From positions 1 through 64,000 of the IMG/VR virus record IMGVR_UViG_3300047994_000066: DNA of 64,000 nucleotides; one strand, 5' to 3'. The position numbers and the translations under genes are program-made. The DNA comes from a virus. Shown piece by piece: positions 14,527 to 22,288 of this stretch (its first letter is position 1; each line of letters starts with the position of its first letter). The notes under the pieces were generated by a model. That model was not told the DNA's origin. It saw only the letters and a list, made by a program, of their open reading frames with translations, and searched no databases.

Positions 14527-14732
14527 GTACATATACAAATCTTAAAGAATTTATCGTAATAGTTCGTAAACTTGCCGACAATCACGGTGTATTGGTTACC
14601 ACAGACAATGATAACAATACGGTTGTCGCTCACCATAAGGGTAAGACTGTGGCCCAATGGTTTAGCAATTCAGGATTCATCGATGATGATTACGTAGCTC
14701 TTGCAAATCAACCAAAGAAAGAAGCTAAATAA
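14523..14732 (+). CDS. Hypothetical protein (69 aa)
   Basis: ATGA overlap with the previous gene. A short alpha/beta protein containing a possible substrate strand KTVAQWFSNSGF. It ends seven bases before tRNA-Arg. Unknown. Confidence 0.6.
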   Translation: MSTYTNLKEFIVIVRKLADNHGVLVTTDNDNNTVVAHHKGKTVAQWFSNSGFIDDDYVALANQPKKEAK

Positions 14733-14739
14733 AGTATTC

Positions 14740-14816
14740 TCCCGTGTAGCTCAGTGGCTAAGAGCGGTCGTCTCTAAAACGATGCGTCGCGGGTTCGATT
14801 CCTGTCACGGGAACCA
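14740..14816 (+). tRNA. tRNA-Arg (anticodon TCT)
   Basis: Acceptor TCCCGTG/CACGGGA, D-stem GCTC/GAGC, anticodon stem GTCGT/ACGAT with loop CTCTAAA, T-arm CGGG-TTCGATT-CCTG, A and encoded CCA. It reads AGA codons, which are used often in these AT-rich genes. Confidence 0.93.
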
Positions 14817-14832
14817 AATTAAGGAAGTAAAA

Positions 14833-15144
14833 ATGTCATTAGTAACACTTGTAAAATCTCTAGATACCAGCCTACGCGATGCCGTAGTTCAAATTGAAGA
14901 ATGGTATCTTCCAAAAGAAGCTGAATTCACTGGTAAGGTTGATGAAGCTGGTCGTGCTATTTACACTCTTGTCAAGACTGAAGTTGCTAAGGTAGAAACA
15001 GTTGCAAATACTGTTGTTGCCGAAGTTAAGAGTGAAGCCAAAAAGGTTGAAGCCGCTGTCGCTAATGTTGTTAGTGAAGTTAAAACCGAAGTCAAGGCAG
15101 TAGAAGCTAAGATCGAAGCCGTAGTTGCAAAGGCAAATGTATAA
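14833..15144 (+). CDS. Coiled-coil repeat protein (103 aa)
   Basis: Start ATG 14833 (AAGGAAG site) rather than the longer frame that runs through the tRNA. Residues ~45-103 are a repeating amphipathic helix built from VEAxV, EVKxE and similar units, with Lys/Glu/Ala/Val dominating, as in LEA-like or phasin-like helical proteins. It could coat a membrane or another protein. A 113-base gap with no gene follows. Confidence 0.7.
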   Translation: MSLVTLVKSLDTSLRDAVVQIEEWYLPKEAEFTGKVDEAGRAIYTLVKTEVAKVETVANTVVAEVKSEAKKVEAAVANVVSEVKTEVKAVEAKIEAVVAKANV

Positions 15145-15257
15145 TGGCTACTAAGATCTAGAAGATTCCTGACACGTAGAACCTACATTATGCACGAGGA
15201 CCACCTTGTGTAATTGTCTGATTTTTAATATCATTCAATTACATTTAGGAGACTCAT

Positions 15258-15986
15258 ATGAAAGACTTTAGAACAATCTACAAAACACTTGCTCGTACCA
15301 AGCAACTCGACCGCTACCACATGGTTCAATATGCCATTCTTAGGGCTATTAAAGACCATGACCCTACCTGGCACCGTATCTCATTAGAATCATTAGCTGA
15401 TGTCTATTTGAGGCGTGCCTTTACTCCAATCCGTCGCAAGTCCAAGCTGGATAATGGTCGTGAACCATTTGATACCATCTATTGGACCTTGTTTGGTTGT
15501 GGCTTCAGCATTCTTGGAACTGATCCTGATAATATTTTTTCTAATAATGAAGAATTAGAGAAATATCATGCTATTATAAAGGCACTTCAAATAAAGTATT
15601 CGTTCACTAGAACGTCTGAGTATTTGAATAGATATTACGTTTACACTTTTGTTAGGCAGGATATCAGTCCGGAGTATCAGCTTGTTCAAGCAGCACATGC
15701 TGCTGCAAAGATGGGACACCGTCTAGGTAATGGTAGATTCAACGGGGCCGCTGCCGAGAAGGCATTCGATGAATTATATTTTGCGGTGATCGGTGTTGCT
15801 AACGATGAAGAGATGGCAATTGCTATTAAGGATTGCAAGGAACTTGGTTTGGAAGTATTTCCTTTCTACGAGCCAGACATAGGCTCAGTTCTTACGGCAT
15901 TTTCCACATCTCCTGTTCGAGCAGACAAGAGAAATAGACTGCTTTCATACAAGAAACTGAAGTTTAAGACTAGTGTAGATAAATAA
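15258..15986 (+). CDS. Possible PTH2-like domain protein
   Basis: A 242 aa protein. The C-terminal part (about residues 130-235) begins YVYTFVRQDISPEYQLVQAAHAA and continues with an alpha/beta pattern. This resembles the start of the PTH2 peptidyl-tRNA hydrolase fold, where an arginine/lysine strand is followed by a Gln/His/Ala helix. The N-terminal ~120 residues are helical and unrecognised. If PTH2-like, it would release peptides from tRNA, fitting the tmRNA directly downstream. The similarity is to fold pattern only; the protein may simply share the fold. An AGGAG site precedes the ATG. Confidence 0.5.
   Translation: MKDFRTIYKTLARTKQLDRYHMVQYAILRAIKDHDPTWHRISLESLADVYLRRAFTPIRRKSKLDNGREPFDTIYWTLFGCGFSILGTDPDNIFSNNEELEKYHAIIKALQIKYSFTRTSEYLNRYYVYTFVRQDISPEYQLVQAAHAAAKMGHRLGNGRFNGAAAEKAFDELYFAVIGVANDEEMAIAIKDCKELGLEVFPFYEPDIGSVLTAFSTSPVRADKRNRLLSYKKLKFKTSVDK
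15978..15985 (+). promoter_or_regulatory. Candidate late promoter (GATAAATA)
   Basis: GATAAATA overlaps the stop codon of the preceding gene and lies just before the acceptor half of the tmRNA, close to T4 late consensus TATAAATA. Confidence 0.4.
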
Positions 15987-15989
15987 GTT

Positions 15990-16312
15990 TGAATGATAGT
16001 AAACCTTTGACTAAAGGTGCGGAACACTGGGGTTCGACTCCCCACAGGTCCACCAAAAAGATACTGACTGTTATCAGGCAGCAGTTAGCTTAATGCCGAG
16101 TGATAGAGCTAACGTCGCAGTATCTTTCTGATGGGCCTGAACTGGTATCGACTTCGCAAGTAATACACCAAGGGCTATCCGGTAGGTAACAACCGTGAAA
16201 GTGCAAAACTATAAATGCATCTAACGATGACATGTTTGAACAGGACTTCGCACTAGCTGCGTAATTCTGCTCTGAGTTTCGGTGGGTTTCTTGGAAACAG
16301 AATAACCCACCA
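15990..16312 (+). ncRNA. ssrA: Circularly permuted (two-piece) tmRNA
   Basis: The acceptor half comes first: T-arm TGGGG-TTCGACT-CCCCA (16028-16044), acceptor strand CAGGTCC (16045-16051), A and CCA (16053-16055). After a 77-base spacer the coding half begins with GGGCCTG (16133-16139), which pairs with CAGGTCC (one G-U), and continues AACTGGTATCGAC, almost the universal tmRNA D-loop sequence. The tag frame runs GCA (16217) to TAA (16262-16264) and encodes ASNDDMFEQDFALAA, ending in the ALAA degradation signal. TTCGCA after the D-loop can pair with TGCGGAA before the T-arm (P2). The spacer ends pair (AAAGATACTG/CAGTATCTTT), holding the halves together before processing. tmRNA frees ribosomes stalled on broken mRNA and tags the peptide. 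The outer 5' and 3' ends are estimates. Confidence 0.93.
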
Positions 16313-16320
16313 CTGTTTTT
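16281..16320 (+). terminator. Hairpin and T-run after tmRNA tag
   Basis: GGTGGGTT (16281-16288) pairs with AACCCACC (16304-16311), followed by a five-T run (16316-16320) after ACTG. It may terminate the tmRNA transcript or form the last helix of the coding piece. Confidence 0.6.
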
Positions 16321-16336
16321 CAAATAGGAGAAGCTA

Positions 16337-16768
16337 GTGGCGAAGAATAAAGTTGAAGAAGGTATGACTCACGAAGACCTGACTCTTATTCTTTCATTAG
16401 CTCTCTCACAAGTGATGGGTTGGATGCCTGAAGAAAACCGCTCCAAAGCCATCGTTCTCGAAGACCCACGCGACCCAAAAAATCTTTGCGCAGTTCATAC
16501 TGGCCCAGACGGCATCACCCTACTCATGGGTGATGGCTTCAAAGGCTTTTGTGAAGAACTCTTGTGCGAAGAATGTATAGCCAAATTAGAACCTTACTCT
16601 GTCATCTTTACAGGTTTCAATCTCGAAACCGGTGAATTCGATCCCGAAGCATTCGTTGGACTTTATGGTTCACACGATGAAGACATTGGGACCTTAGAAG
16701 TCGATTTAGATGATGAAGAAATTGAAATTCAACCTAGTGACATGTCTAGAAAAAGGACATTGAACTAA
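16337..16768 (+). CDS. Acidic hypothetical protein (143 aa)
   Basis: GTG start behind ATAGGAG. Residues 10-110 contain a helical region and a CEELLCEECIAKL cluster with three cysteines. The C-terminal 40 residues are strongly acidic (EVDLDDEEIEIQ). No family recognised. It follows the tmRNA terminator. Confidence 0.7.
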   Translation: MAKNKVEEGMTHEDLTLILSLALSQVMGWMPEENRSKAIVLEDPRDPKNLCAVHTGPDGITLLMGDGFKGFCEELLCEECIAKLEPYSVIFTGFNLETGEFDPEAFVGLYGSHDEDIGTLEVDLDDEEIEIQPSDMSRKRTLN

Positions 16769-16802
16769 TGAACTTTCCTAATAACAAAAACAGAGGGTCA
16801 AC

Positions 16803-17516
16803 ATGGCTAAAAAGAAAGGGCAGAGTGTTTTCGTGCGCAACAGTCTCAGACTTAGAGAGATTGAACCACTAACAGCAAACCAAAAGAAGCTGTTCCAAAC
16901 ATATCAAACTGGCTTAAATCTTTTTGTCCATGGATGTCCAGGTACTGGTAAAAGCTTTTTGAGTATCTATCTAGCCCTTCAAGAATTAATGAAGGAAGAT
17001 ACTCAATACAAGCGCATCATTATCCTTAGGTCAACTGTCCCGGCTCGTGAGGTTGGATTCTTGCCAGGTACTGCCGAAGAGAAGGCAGCTATCTATGAGA
17101 TCCCTTACATGGGCATCTTTACAGAGCTTTTTAACCGTCCTGATGCCTATGACATCCTCAAGGAAGAGGGTAGCATCGAATTCGTCACCACGAGCTTCCT
17201 ACGCGGTATGAGCTTCAAGGATTCGATCATCATTGTGGATGAACTCCAGAACATGCAATTCGAAGAGCTTAATACTGTCATAAGCCGTGTCGGTGACGGT
17301 TCTAAGGTCCTATTCCTGGGTGACTACTACCAGACCGACCTTAATAAGAAGCGCAATGATACGAGTGGCTATATTAAGTTCAAAAGAATCCTTGAGATGA
17401 TTGATTTATTTGGCTTTGTTGAGATGGATATCACAGATATTGTAAGATCGTTACTCGTAAAGAAGTATATTATTGCACGCATAAAATACGAAGAAAGTCA
17501 CGAAGATTTGACCTGA
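16803..17516 (+). CDS. phoH: PhoH-like P-loop ATPase
   Basis: A 237 aa protein matching the PhoH ATPase domain: LTANQKKLF near residue 20, Walker A GCPGTGKS (~43-50), RSTVPAREVGFLPGT (~77-91), Walker B IIIVDELQNM (~140-149) and FLGDYYQTD (~172-180). PhoH ATPases are common in T4-like phages and are related to helicases; an RNA role is suspected but the phage function is not known. A GAGGGTC site precedes the ATG. Confidence 0.93.
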   Translation: MAKKKGQSVFVRNSLRLREIEPLTANQKKLFQTYQTGLNLFVHGCPGTGKSFLSIYLALQELMKEDTQYKRIIILRSTVPAREVGFLPGTAEEKAAIYEIPYMGIFTELFNRPDAYDILKEEGSIEFVTTSFLRGMSFKDSIIIVDELQNMQFEELNTVISRVGDGSKVLFLGDYYQTDLNKKRNDTSGYIKFKRILEMIDLFGFVEMDITDIVRSLLVKKYIIARIKYEESHEDLT

Positions 17517-17537
17517 GCTAATTCTTAAGGTAGCATC

Positions 17538-17566
17538 GTCACTCCATTTCAATTTGAAGGAGTGAC
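17538..17566 (+). promoter_or_regulatory. Hairpin that hides the ribosome-binding site
   Basis: GTCACTCC (17538-17545) is the exact reverse complement of GGAGTGAC (17559-17566). The GGAG of the ribosome-binding site lies inside the stem and the ATG is two bases after it. The mRNA would be poorly translated unless the hairpin is opened or the transcript starts inside it. T4 uses such a hairpin to silence early transcripts of its lysozyme gene e. Confidence 0.7.
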
Positions 17567-17567
17567 A

Positions 17568-18251
17568 ATGACTAACCTTATTAAAGCATCGAAAGAAACC
17601 ATGTGCTTTTGGCTCATGACTTTCGTTGCCATTATGGTGACCATTACCTACGTTGTACGGACACAGGAGCTTAAGAACGAATTGTTGGTTGAGCGTGATG
17701 TGCATCGTGCAACTGTCGAAGAGTTGATTGGTAAGGCCAAGTCCTACCAGGATAAGCTTCTTGCTCAGCAAGACGAAGTTGCCGAGATTGAACGCAAGAA
17801 GGCAGAACAAGCCAAGAAGGATGCTATTAAGAAAGCGCGATTGAATTTCACCCAAAATGAAGTCACCTGTCTTGCCGACAACATTTATCATGAAGCCGCA
17901 TTTGAACCTGAGGAAGGTCAGCTAGCAGTCGCTACTGTCACCATGAATCGAGTTGCGGATAAAGATTATCCAAAAACTGTTTGTGGAGTCGTTTATGAAC
18001 GACATATTAAAAAAGATTCTGATAAAATAGTCTGTATGTTTTCGTGGACTTGTAAGCCTAGGACTGGGATTCATCCGAGTCTTTATCAGAAAGTGATCAG
18101 AATGGCTCGTGATGTGTATTTCAAGCATGAACGTAATGGTGATGTGGCTGACGCTACTCTCTATCATGCTGCTTACATCAAGGCACCAAACTGGGCAGAT
18201 CCGGAGAATTTGGTGGCAACCATTGGACAGCATTTGTTTTATCGACAATGA
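17568..18251 (+). CDS. Cell-wall hydrolase, SleB/CwlJ type, membrane-anchored
   Basis: A 227 aa protein with an N-terminal membrane helix (residues ~12-32), a coiled coil (~35-85) and a Hydrolase_2 domain (~92-227). That domain begins CLADNIYHEAAFEPEEGQLA, with the Glu of YHEA the probable catalytic residue, and continues with the VNRV-like TMNRV and CMFSW segments. The family cuts the glycan strands of peptidoglycan. The membrane anchor places it in the periplasm, like a signal-anchor endolysin. ATG 17568 is chosen over GTG 17562 because its ribosome-binding site is present, though sequestered. It is a good candidate for host lysis or for local wall remodelling. Confidence 0.85.
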   Translation: MTNLIKASKETMCFWLMTFVAIMVTITYVVRTQELKNELLVERDVHRATVEELIGKAKSYQDKLLAQQDEVAEIERKKAEQAKKDAIKKARLNFTQNEVTCLADNIYHEAAFEPEEGQLAVATVTMNRVADKDYPKTVCGVVYERHIKKDSDKIVCMFSWTCKPRTGIHPSLYQKVIRMARDVYFKHERNGDVADATLYHAAYIKAPNWADPENLVATIGQHLFYRQ

Positions 18252-18541
18252 AGTGTCCAGAATGTGACACTTTAGGCTATCTTGTGTTGCCTTCTTACGG
18301 TCAGATCCACACTGAAGACTGTAAGAAGCTTCACAAGAAGCTGAAAGGAGATGGACTTACGGCACCACTTTGTAAGTGTCCTGTTTGTCAAACTTGTTTT
18401 AAGATTCGAATGGAATATTTGGAGTTCGCTTTTGACAAAAATAATCCACGTAAACGTGAACGTGATTCGACACAACAAGAAACACGGGAACAATCTACCG
18501 GTTTGTCGAGTTCAGGAAGGACCAAAGACAACTTACTGTAA
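18248..18541 (+). CDS. Zinc-ribbon protein (97 aa)
   Basis: ATGA overlap with the hydrolase gene. CPEC at residues 3-6 and CPVCQTC near residue 43 form a zinc-ribbon pair. The last ~35 residues are polar and of low complexity, and the second gene starts in another frame under this tail. Either the genes truly overlap by 80 bases or a frameshift joins or separates them. Confidence 0.6.
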   Translation: MKCPECDTLGYLVLPSYGQIHTEDCKKLHKKLKGDGLTAPLCKCPVCQTCFKIRMEYLEFAFDKNNPRKRERDSTQQETREQSTGLSSSGRTKDNLL

Positions 18542-18695
18542 AGAAGTCTTGATCAATGGGCCTAGTAAGCTCGTATATCGTCCAGAAAAGCCGCTTCCAT
18601 GCGGTGCCAAACTTTGGATCGAAACAGAAGCAGACATCACTATAGCTGATGCTGTGCCATATTCTCTCATCAAAGAAGCGATGGAATCCCTATGA
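18462..18695 (+). CDS. Small hypothetical protein (77 aa), start uncertain
   Basis: The frame encoding ...LINGPSKLVYRPEKPLPCGAK... looks genuinely coding up to the ATGA overlap with guaC at 18692. The best start is GTG 18462, inside the zinc-ribbon gene, without a good ribosome-binding site; a TTG at 18549 is an alternative. A beta-rich small domain; no family recognised. Confidence 0.5.
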   Translation: MIRHNKKHGNNLPVCRVQEGPKTTYCKEVLINGPSKLVYRPEKPLPCGAKLWIETEADITIADAVPYSLIKEAMESL

Positions 18696-19735
18696 AAATA
18701 CACTCGGATGTAAAGCTGGATTATTCTGATGTCATGTTATTACCTAAATGCGGTGGAAAGGATGCACCACAATCTAGGAGTGAGGTTAATTTATTCAATG
18801 ATGATGGTTTTGTTCCTATCATTGCCGCAAACATGGATGGTGTTGGGACATTTGAGATGGCTATTCAGTTATCCAAATACGATACTTTGACTGCACTCCA
18901 TAAACATTACAGTGTTGATGAGTTGGTGGATTTTTATTGCAACAATCCTACTGTTGCTCCGTATACCATTTATTCAATGGGAACTAATGATTGGGATAAA
19001 TTTAGTTTATTTACTGAAGTATTTCGTCAATCTTCTTTTCAGTGGCCATTCGCGGTATGTGTCGATGTGGCCAACGCATATACGAAATCTACTCACGATT
19101 TTGTTAGAAAACTTCGAGAGAATTACACCGGCATAATTATTGCTGGTAATGTAGTTACACGAGAAGGGGTTGCAAGCTTAGCCAACGCTGGAGCCGATAT
19201 TATTAAGGTAGGTATCGGACCAGGATCTGTTTGTACAACTCGTAGGTTAACTGGCATTGGTTATCCTCAATTTAGCGCAGTGATTGAATGTGCTGATCAA
19301 GCACATAATTATCAAGCTGACATTAAAATTATTGCCGATGGTGGTATTACTTGTCCTGGTGATGTAGCCAAAGCATTAGCCGCAGGAGCCGATTACGTGA
19401 TGCTTGGTGGGGTATTTGCCGGTCACGACGAGGGTGGTGGAGAAGTTGCTGGTACATCTATGAAACTTGGTGGTCCGGAGTTTCGTAGGTTTTACGGAAT
19501 GGCTTCGAAGCCAGCGCAAGACAAACATAATGGCGGCGTAGCAGAATATCGAGCCAGCGAAGGTAAAGAGGTATTGATTCCTTATAAAGGACCAGTATCG
19601 AATACTATTAAAGAATATCTAGGTGGTCTCCGTAGCACTTGTGCGTATATGGGTGTTAAAGATCTTTCAAAAATATCAATCAATCCGGAATTCATAAAAG
19701 TTAATCGTCAATTGAATCAAGTATTCGGAGCATAA
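18692..19735 (+). CDS. guaC: GMP reductase (IMPDH/GMPR family)
   Basis: A 347 aa TIM-barrel protein. Seen: [10 protein letters not shown] (~9-18), [13 protein letters not shown] (~43-55), the catalytic loop [16 protein letters not shown] (~171-186) with the active Cys, [20 protein letters not shown] (~213-232) and the [11 protein letters not shown] loop. No CBS domains are present, and the length matches GMP reductase (about 347 aa) rather than IMP dehydrogenase (about 490). It would turn GMP into IMP with NADPH, giving purine salvage. A phage copy would help remodel purine pools for DNA synthesis. Confidence 0.93.
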   Translation: MKIHSDVKLDYSDVMLLPKCGGKDAPQSRSEVNLFNDDGFVPIIAANMDGVGTFEMAIQLSKYDTLTALHKHYSVDELVDFYCNNPTVAPYTIYSMGTNDWDKFSLFTEVFRQSSFQWPFAVCVDVANAYTKSTHDFVRKLRENYTGIIIAGNVVTREGVASLANAGADIIKVGIGPGSVCTTRRLTGIGYPQFSAVIECADQAHNYQADIKIIADGGITCPGDVAKALAAGADYVMLGGVFAGHDEGGGEVAGTSMKLGGPEFRRFYGMASKPAQDKHNGGVAEYRASEGKEVLIPYKGPVSNTIKEYLGGLRSTCAYMGVKDLSKISINPEFIKVNRQLNQVFGA

Positions 19736-19736
19736 A

Positions 19737-19892
19737 ATGTTCAGTGATCACAAGAAAGAATGCATGTGTGATAAGTGTATAAACCGCAGAGTCATAGAGC
19801 GCAAGCTTAAAGAAGAACAGGACAAGCTAGCAGCCGGATATATTGCTCGTCGTGGTGGTTTGGATCGTCCACCAAATAAGAAAAACGTATGA
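19737..19892 (+). CDS. Small Cys-containing basic protein (51 aa)
   Basis: ATG one base after the guaC stop and an ATGA overlap with the following gene. The product starts MFSDHKKECMCDKCINRRV; a CxCxxC cluster could bind a metal. The C-terminal half is a charged helix ending in GGLDRPPNKK. Confidence 0.6.
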   Translation: MFSDHKKECMCDKCINRRVIERKLKEEQDKLAAGYIARRGGLDRPPNKKNV

Positions 19893-20071
19893 GTACTATA
19901 GATGATGAAGGTGAAACTGCCGATGGCTCAAGCCGTTGGCATTATTATATTTGGTTAGGTAATGTTCGTTTTGAACTGCCTCGCCCATTAACACGATGGG
20001 AAAGAATTCGATGTTGGTTTAGTCCATGGACATATCAAGAATCTTACGAATTGCCGCCCTACGTAGAATAA
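19889..20071 (+). CDS. Small hypothetical protein (60 aa)
   Basis: ATGA overlap start. Trp/Tyr-rich (WHYYIWLGNVRFELP, then RIRCWFSPW), likely a small beta protein or amphipathic membrane-touching helix. Unknown. Confidence 0.55.
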   Translation: MSTIDDEGETADGSSRWHYYIWLGNVRFELPRPLTRWERIRCWFSPWTYQESYELPPYVE

Positions 20072-20080
20072 GGAATAGAA

Positions 20081-20302
20081 ATGCCAACACGCGAAGAGAA
20101 AGATAATTTTTCAATTATGATTGAAGAAAGAGCACAATCTCTTTCTATTACACACATGGATGCAATTATCGATTATTGCAAAAGATCTGGTATGGAGGTC
20201 GAAGTAGCAGCAAGCTTGTTGAATACTACTATTAAAAGTAAAATAGAAACAGAAGCTAGAGATTTACGTTTCTTACCTAGAATCGGAGTGCTACCACTGT
20301 GA
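20081..20302 (+). CDS. Small helical protein, late sigma-attachment-like? (73 aa)
   Basis: A 73 aa mostly helical, acidic protein behind AAGGAATAG. Its pattern (ITHMDAIIDYCKRSGMEVEVAASLL, then KSKIETEARDLRFLP) is that of the T4 gp33 late-transcription coactivator family of T4-like phages, which have a conserved helical body and a short C-terminal hydrophobic end that binds the sliding clamp. The C-terminal LPRIGVLPL could serve that purpose. Judged from memory of the family only; moderately uncertain. It overlaps the next GTG by four bases. Confidence 0.5.
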   Translation: MPTREEKDNFSIMIEERAQSLSITHMDAIIDYCKRSGMEVEVAASLLNTTIKSKIETEARDLRFLPRIGVLPL

Positions 20303-20502
20303 AGAAAATAGTTAGGTTTGATCCGAAACAAACACTCTTGTTACATCAAGGCTATTGTGCCATTGTGGTTCCAGTAGATCATCCAGATACTGAGAACGTT
20401 ACTAACACTAAGCATGTTGTGACTACTCCAGTTCTTGAAATCCAAGCCAACGGTGCGTTTGAAACAAGAAATTCTCTTTACTGCCCAATTCATGTAATGT
20501 AA
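20299..20502 (+). CDS. Small hypothetical protein (67 aa)
   Basis: GTG start overlapping the previous stop (GTGA). Beta-rich; residues 15-25 are YCAIVVPVDHPD. Overlaps the next ATG by one base. Unknown function. Confidence 0.55.
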   Translation: MKKIVRFDPKQTLLLHQGYCAIVVPVDHPDTENVTNTKHVVTTPVLEIQANGAFETRNSLYCPIHVM

Positions 20503-21086
20503 TGAACCTAAGTCCATTCGCTATATTTAAAATTTATCATTCTGTCTTTTTGCACTTTTCTACCGAATATGATTACCAAAAGTACATGGGGAAAACTGCT
20601 TATACGGAAGAAGCTTTCAACAGTCGTCAAGACAAATACTCTTGGGTAAAGTTGAGTCGAGAATTTGCCACTAAGGACGCCGACTTTTTTGAGTACTATT
20701 TTTCTTGGTTGTTTTATACCAAAGATAAATGGGTAACCACTAAGAGCATTTTTGAAGATCAGGCTCGATTCCAATTAGAATGGTTGAATTATAGTAAAAA
20801 ACATTTGGATAATTTTGGCATGGATATGATTAAGATTACTGGGTACGACGCCAAAGTTATTTTTCAAAAACTTCAATACGGTGATATTCACTATCAAACA
20901 ATATTGATATTAAACAAATTTACCAATATAATTGATCACATGAATAAAGAATTAGCTGGGATGCCGGTGTGGGATCTGAAATATAAGAAACTGAAAAAGT
21001 TTCAACCGTTCTATGAAGCCCAACAGCCAATGAATGAAATGATGTATCGTAAACTTATCACGGAGAAACAATGTCCAGCTTATTAA
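20502..21086 (+). CDS. Hypothetical protein, possibly gp59-position (194 aa)
   Basis: A 194 aa, aromatic and helix-rich protein beginning MNLSPFAIFKIYHSVFLHFS. The form 'xSPFxxYKxYxxLKxHF' followed by YDYxKY is how gp59, the T4 helicase loader, begins, and gp59 lies beside gene 33 and gene 32 in T4. The order here (gp33-like, this gene, an AAA+ gene, gp32) supports the assignment. gp59 loads the gp41 helicase on DNA coated by gp32. The call is from the N-terminal pattern plus synteny. Confidence 0.6.
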   Translation: MNLSPFAIFKIYHSVFLHFSTEYDYQKYMGKTAYTEEAFNSRQDKYSWVKLSREFATKDADFFEYYFSWLFYTKDKWVTTKSIFEDQARFQLEWLNYSKKHLDNFGMDMIKITGYDAKVIFQKLQYGDIHYQTILILNKFTNIIDHMNKELAGMPVWDLKYKKLKKFQPFYEAQQPMNEMMYRKLITEKQCPAY

Positions 21087-22045
21087 ACAATGCCGGTATT
21101 CCTAGGACTGATGAAGATACACCACAAACAAAAGCTGATCGTAAATTCAGTGAGTTCTATAGTGGTAGTCAGATGTGGGCTGTTAGTGGTGGAGATTCTT
21201 ATATTCCATGTGCCACTACTGAAAAGAGACTTCCTCCTGGACAATACATTGTTGGATACAGCGATAACAAGGGAATATTTTTTATCCGTAAGGAAATCAA
21301 CTTAGATAAGTTGTTGGTCCTTCCGGACTCCAAGGCAGAAAAAGTGTTGGCATCAATTGCACATTTTTGGTCCTGTGAGCCAAAGTTTAGGGAGCACGGC
21401 TTCCTGTGGAAAAGAGGAATCATGCTTTATGGTCCTCCGGGTTCTGGAAAGACGGTTCTATGTCAGCAACTCAGCAAGCAGATTGTTGATAGTGGCGGCA
21501 TCTCAGTCTATTTGTCCGACCCAAGAATAACCGCAGAGGGTTTGCGAGTGCTCCGTCTTATTGAACCAATCAGACCAATTGTGGTCATGATTGAAGATAT
21601 TGATTCAATCGTTGATAAAGGTGGCGAACAGCATTTGCTTCATTTGTTGGACGGCGAACTTCAAATTGATAATGTGGTCTTTGTAGCTACCACGAATTAT
21701 CCTGAAAAGATGGATAAGCGTTTGGTTAATCGCCCAAGCCGATTTGATGAAATTATTAAGATCGGTATGCCAAGTGAAGCTGCACGTAAGCAGTACATCT
21801 CAGCTAAGGTTCCTCGTTTGGCTGAACCTAATGCAGAGAAAGAATTGAATAAGTGGGCATTAGAAACAAAAGGTTTGTCTATCGCTCACATTCGAGAAGT
21901 AATTATTGCTGTAGAATGTTTGGGTAACGATCTTGATGATACGATTGCTCGCATTATTAAGATGAATAGCATCAAAGTAACATCTGAAAACGATAAGAAA
22001 GCTGGTGGACCAGGTTTCACTAGCAACTTTGGAGACGACGAATAA
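21071..22045 (+). CDS. AAA+ ATPase (FtsH/BCS1-like)
   Basis: A 324 aa protein with a ~110-residue N-terminal domain and an AAA+ module: Walker A GPPGSGKT (~120-127), Walker B VVMIEDIDS (~173-181), sensor 1 VATTNYPE (~211-218) and arginine residues in NRPSRFDE (~226-233). The C-terminal tail is acidic. It is likely a hexameric remodelling ATPase. The partner is unknown; its place between the gp59-like gene and gp32 suggests replication or virion maturation. It overlaps the previous gene by 16 bases. Confidence 0.85.
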   Translation: MSSLLNNAGIPRTDEDTPQTKADRKFSEFYSGSQMWAVSGGDSYIPCATTEKRLPPGQYIVGYSDNKGIFFIRKEINLDKLLVLPDSKAEKVLASIAHFWSCEPKFREHGFLWKRGIMLYGPPGSGKTVLCQQLSKQIVDSGGISVYLSDPRITAEGLRVLRLIEPIRPIVVMIEDIDSIVDKGGEQHLLHLLDGELQIDNVVFVATTNYPEKMDKRLVNRPSRFDEIIKIGMPSEAARKQYISAKVPRLAEPNAEKELNKWALETKGLSIAHIREVIIAVECLGNDLDDTIARIIKMNSIKVTSENDKKAGGPGFTSNFGDDE

Positions 22046-22288
22046 CAGAATGCGCCAGCCCGCTATTCCTGATACTGCGTTGTACACAGTGGTTTAAATC
22101 AGGTGAGAGCATCGAACCACGCGGGACGAGATAGGAACTCGATAACTCAGATCCTTGCAAACGACAGGCATTAAGATCGTGACAGGTGTGGAGAGACACA
22201 CGTTAAGTGTATAAATAGATTTATATTATGAGTAAAGTGAAACAAAACAATACACGCATATAAAACAGGTACAAAAAGGAAATATCAC
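22046..22288 (+). promoter_or_regulatory. Structured leader upstream of gp32
   Basis: This 243-base gene-free region has nested complementary pairs: CCCGC (about 22058) with GCGGG (about 22122), CCTGAT with ATCAGG, and a CGAG-ATAGGAA-CTCG hairpin near 22127-22142. It then becomes unstructured and A-rich up to an AAAGGAAA site. T4 gp32 represses its own translation by nucleating on a pseudoknot and coating such a leader. The layout here is similar, but the fold is only hand-derived. Confidence 0.5.
22210..22217 (+). promoter_or_regulatory. T4-type late promoter (TATAAATA)
   Basis: An exact TATAAATA, the T4 late consensus, 72 bases before gp32. It would make a short leader lacking the upstream structured part. 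Confidence 0.6.

Noticed and set aside
16090-16323. 77 aa - strand ORF across the tmRNA
   Set aside because: It overlaps a well-supported tmRNA and the product has no recognisable pattern.
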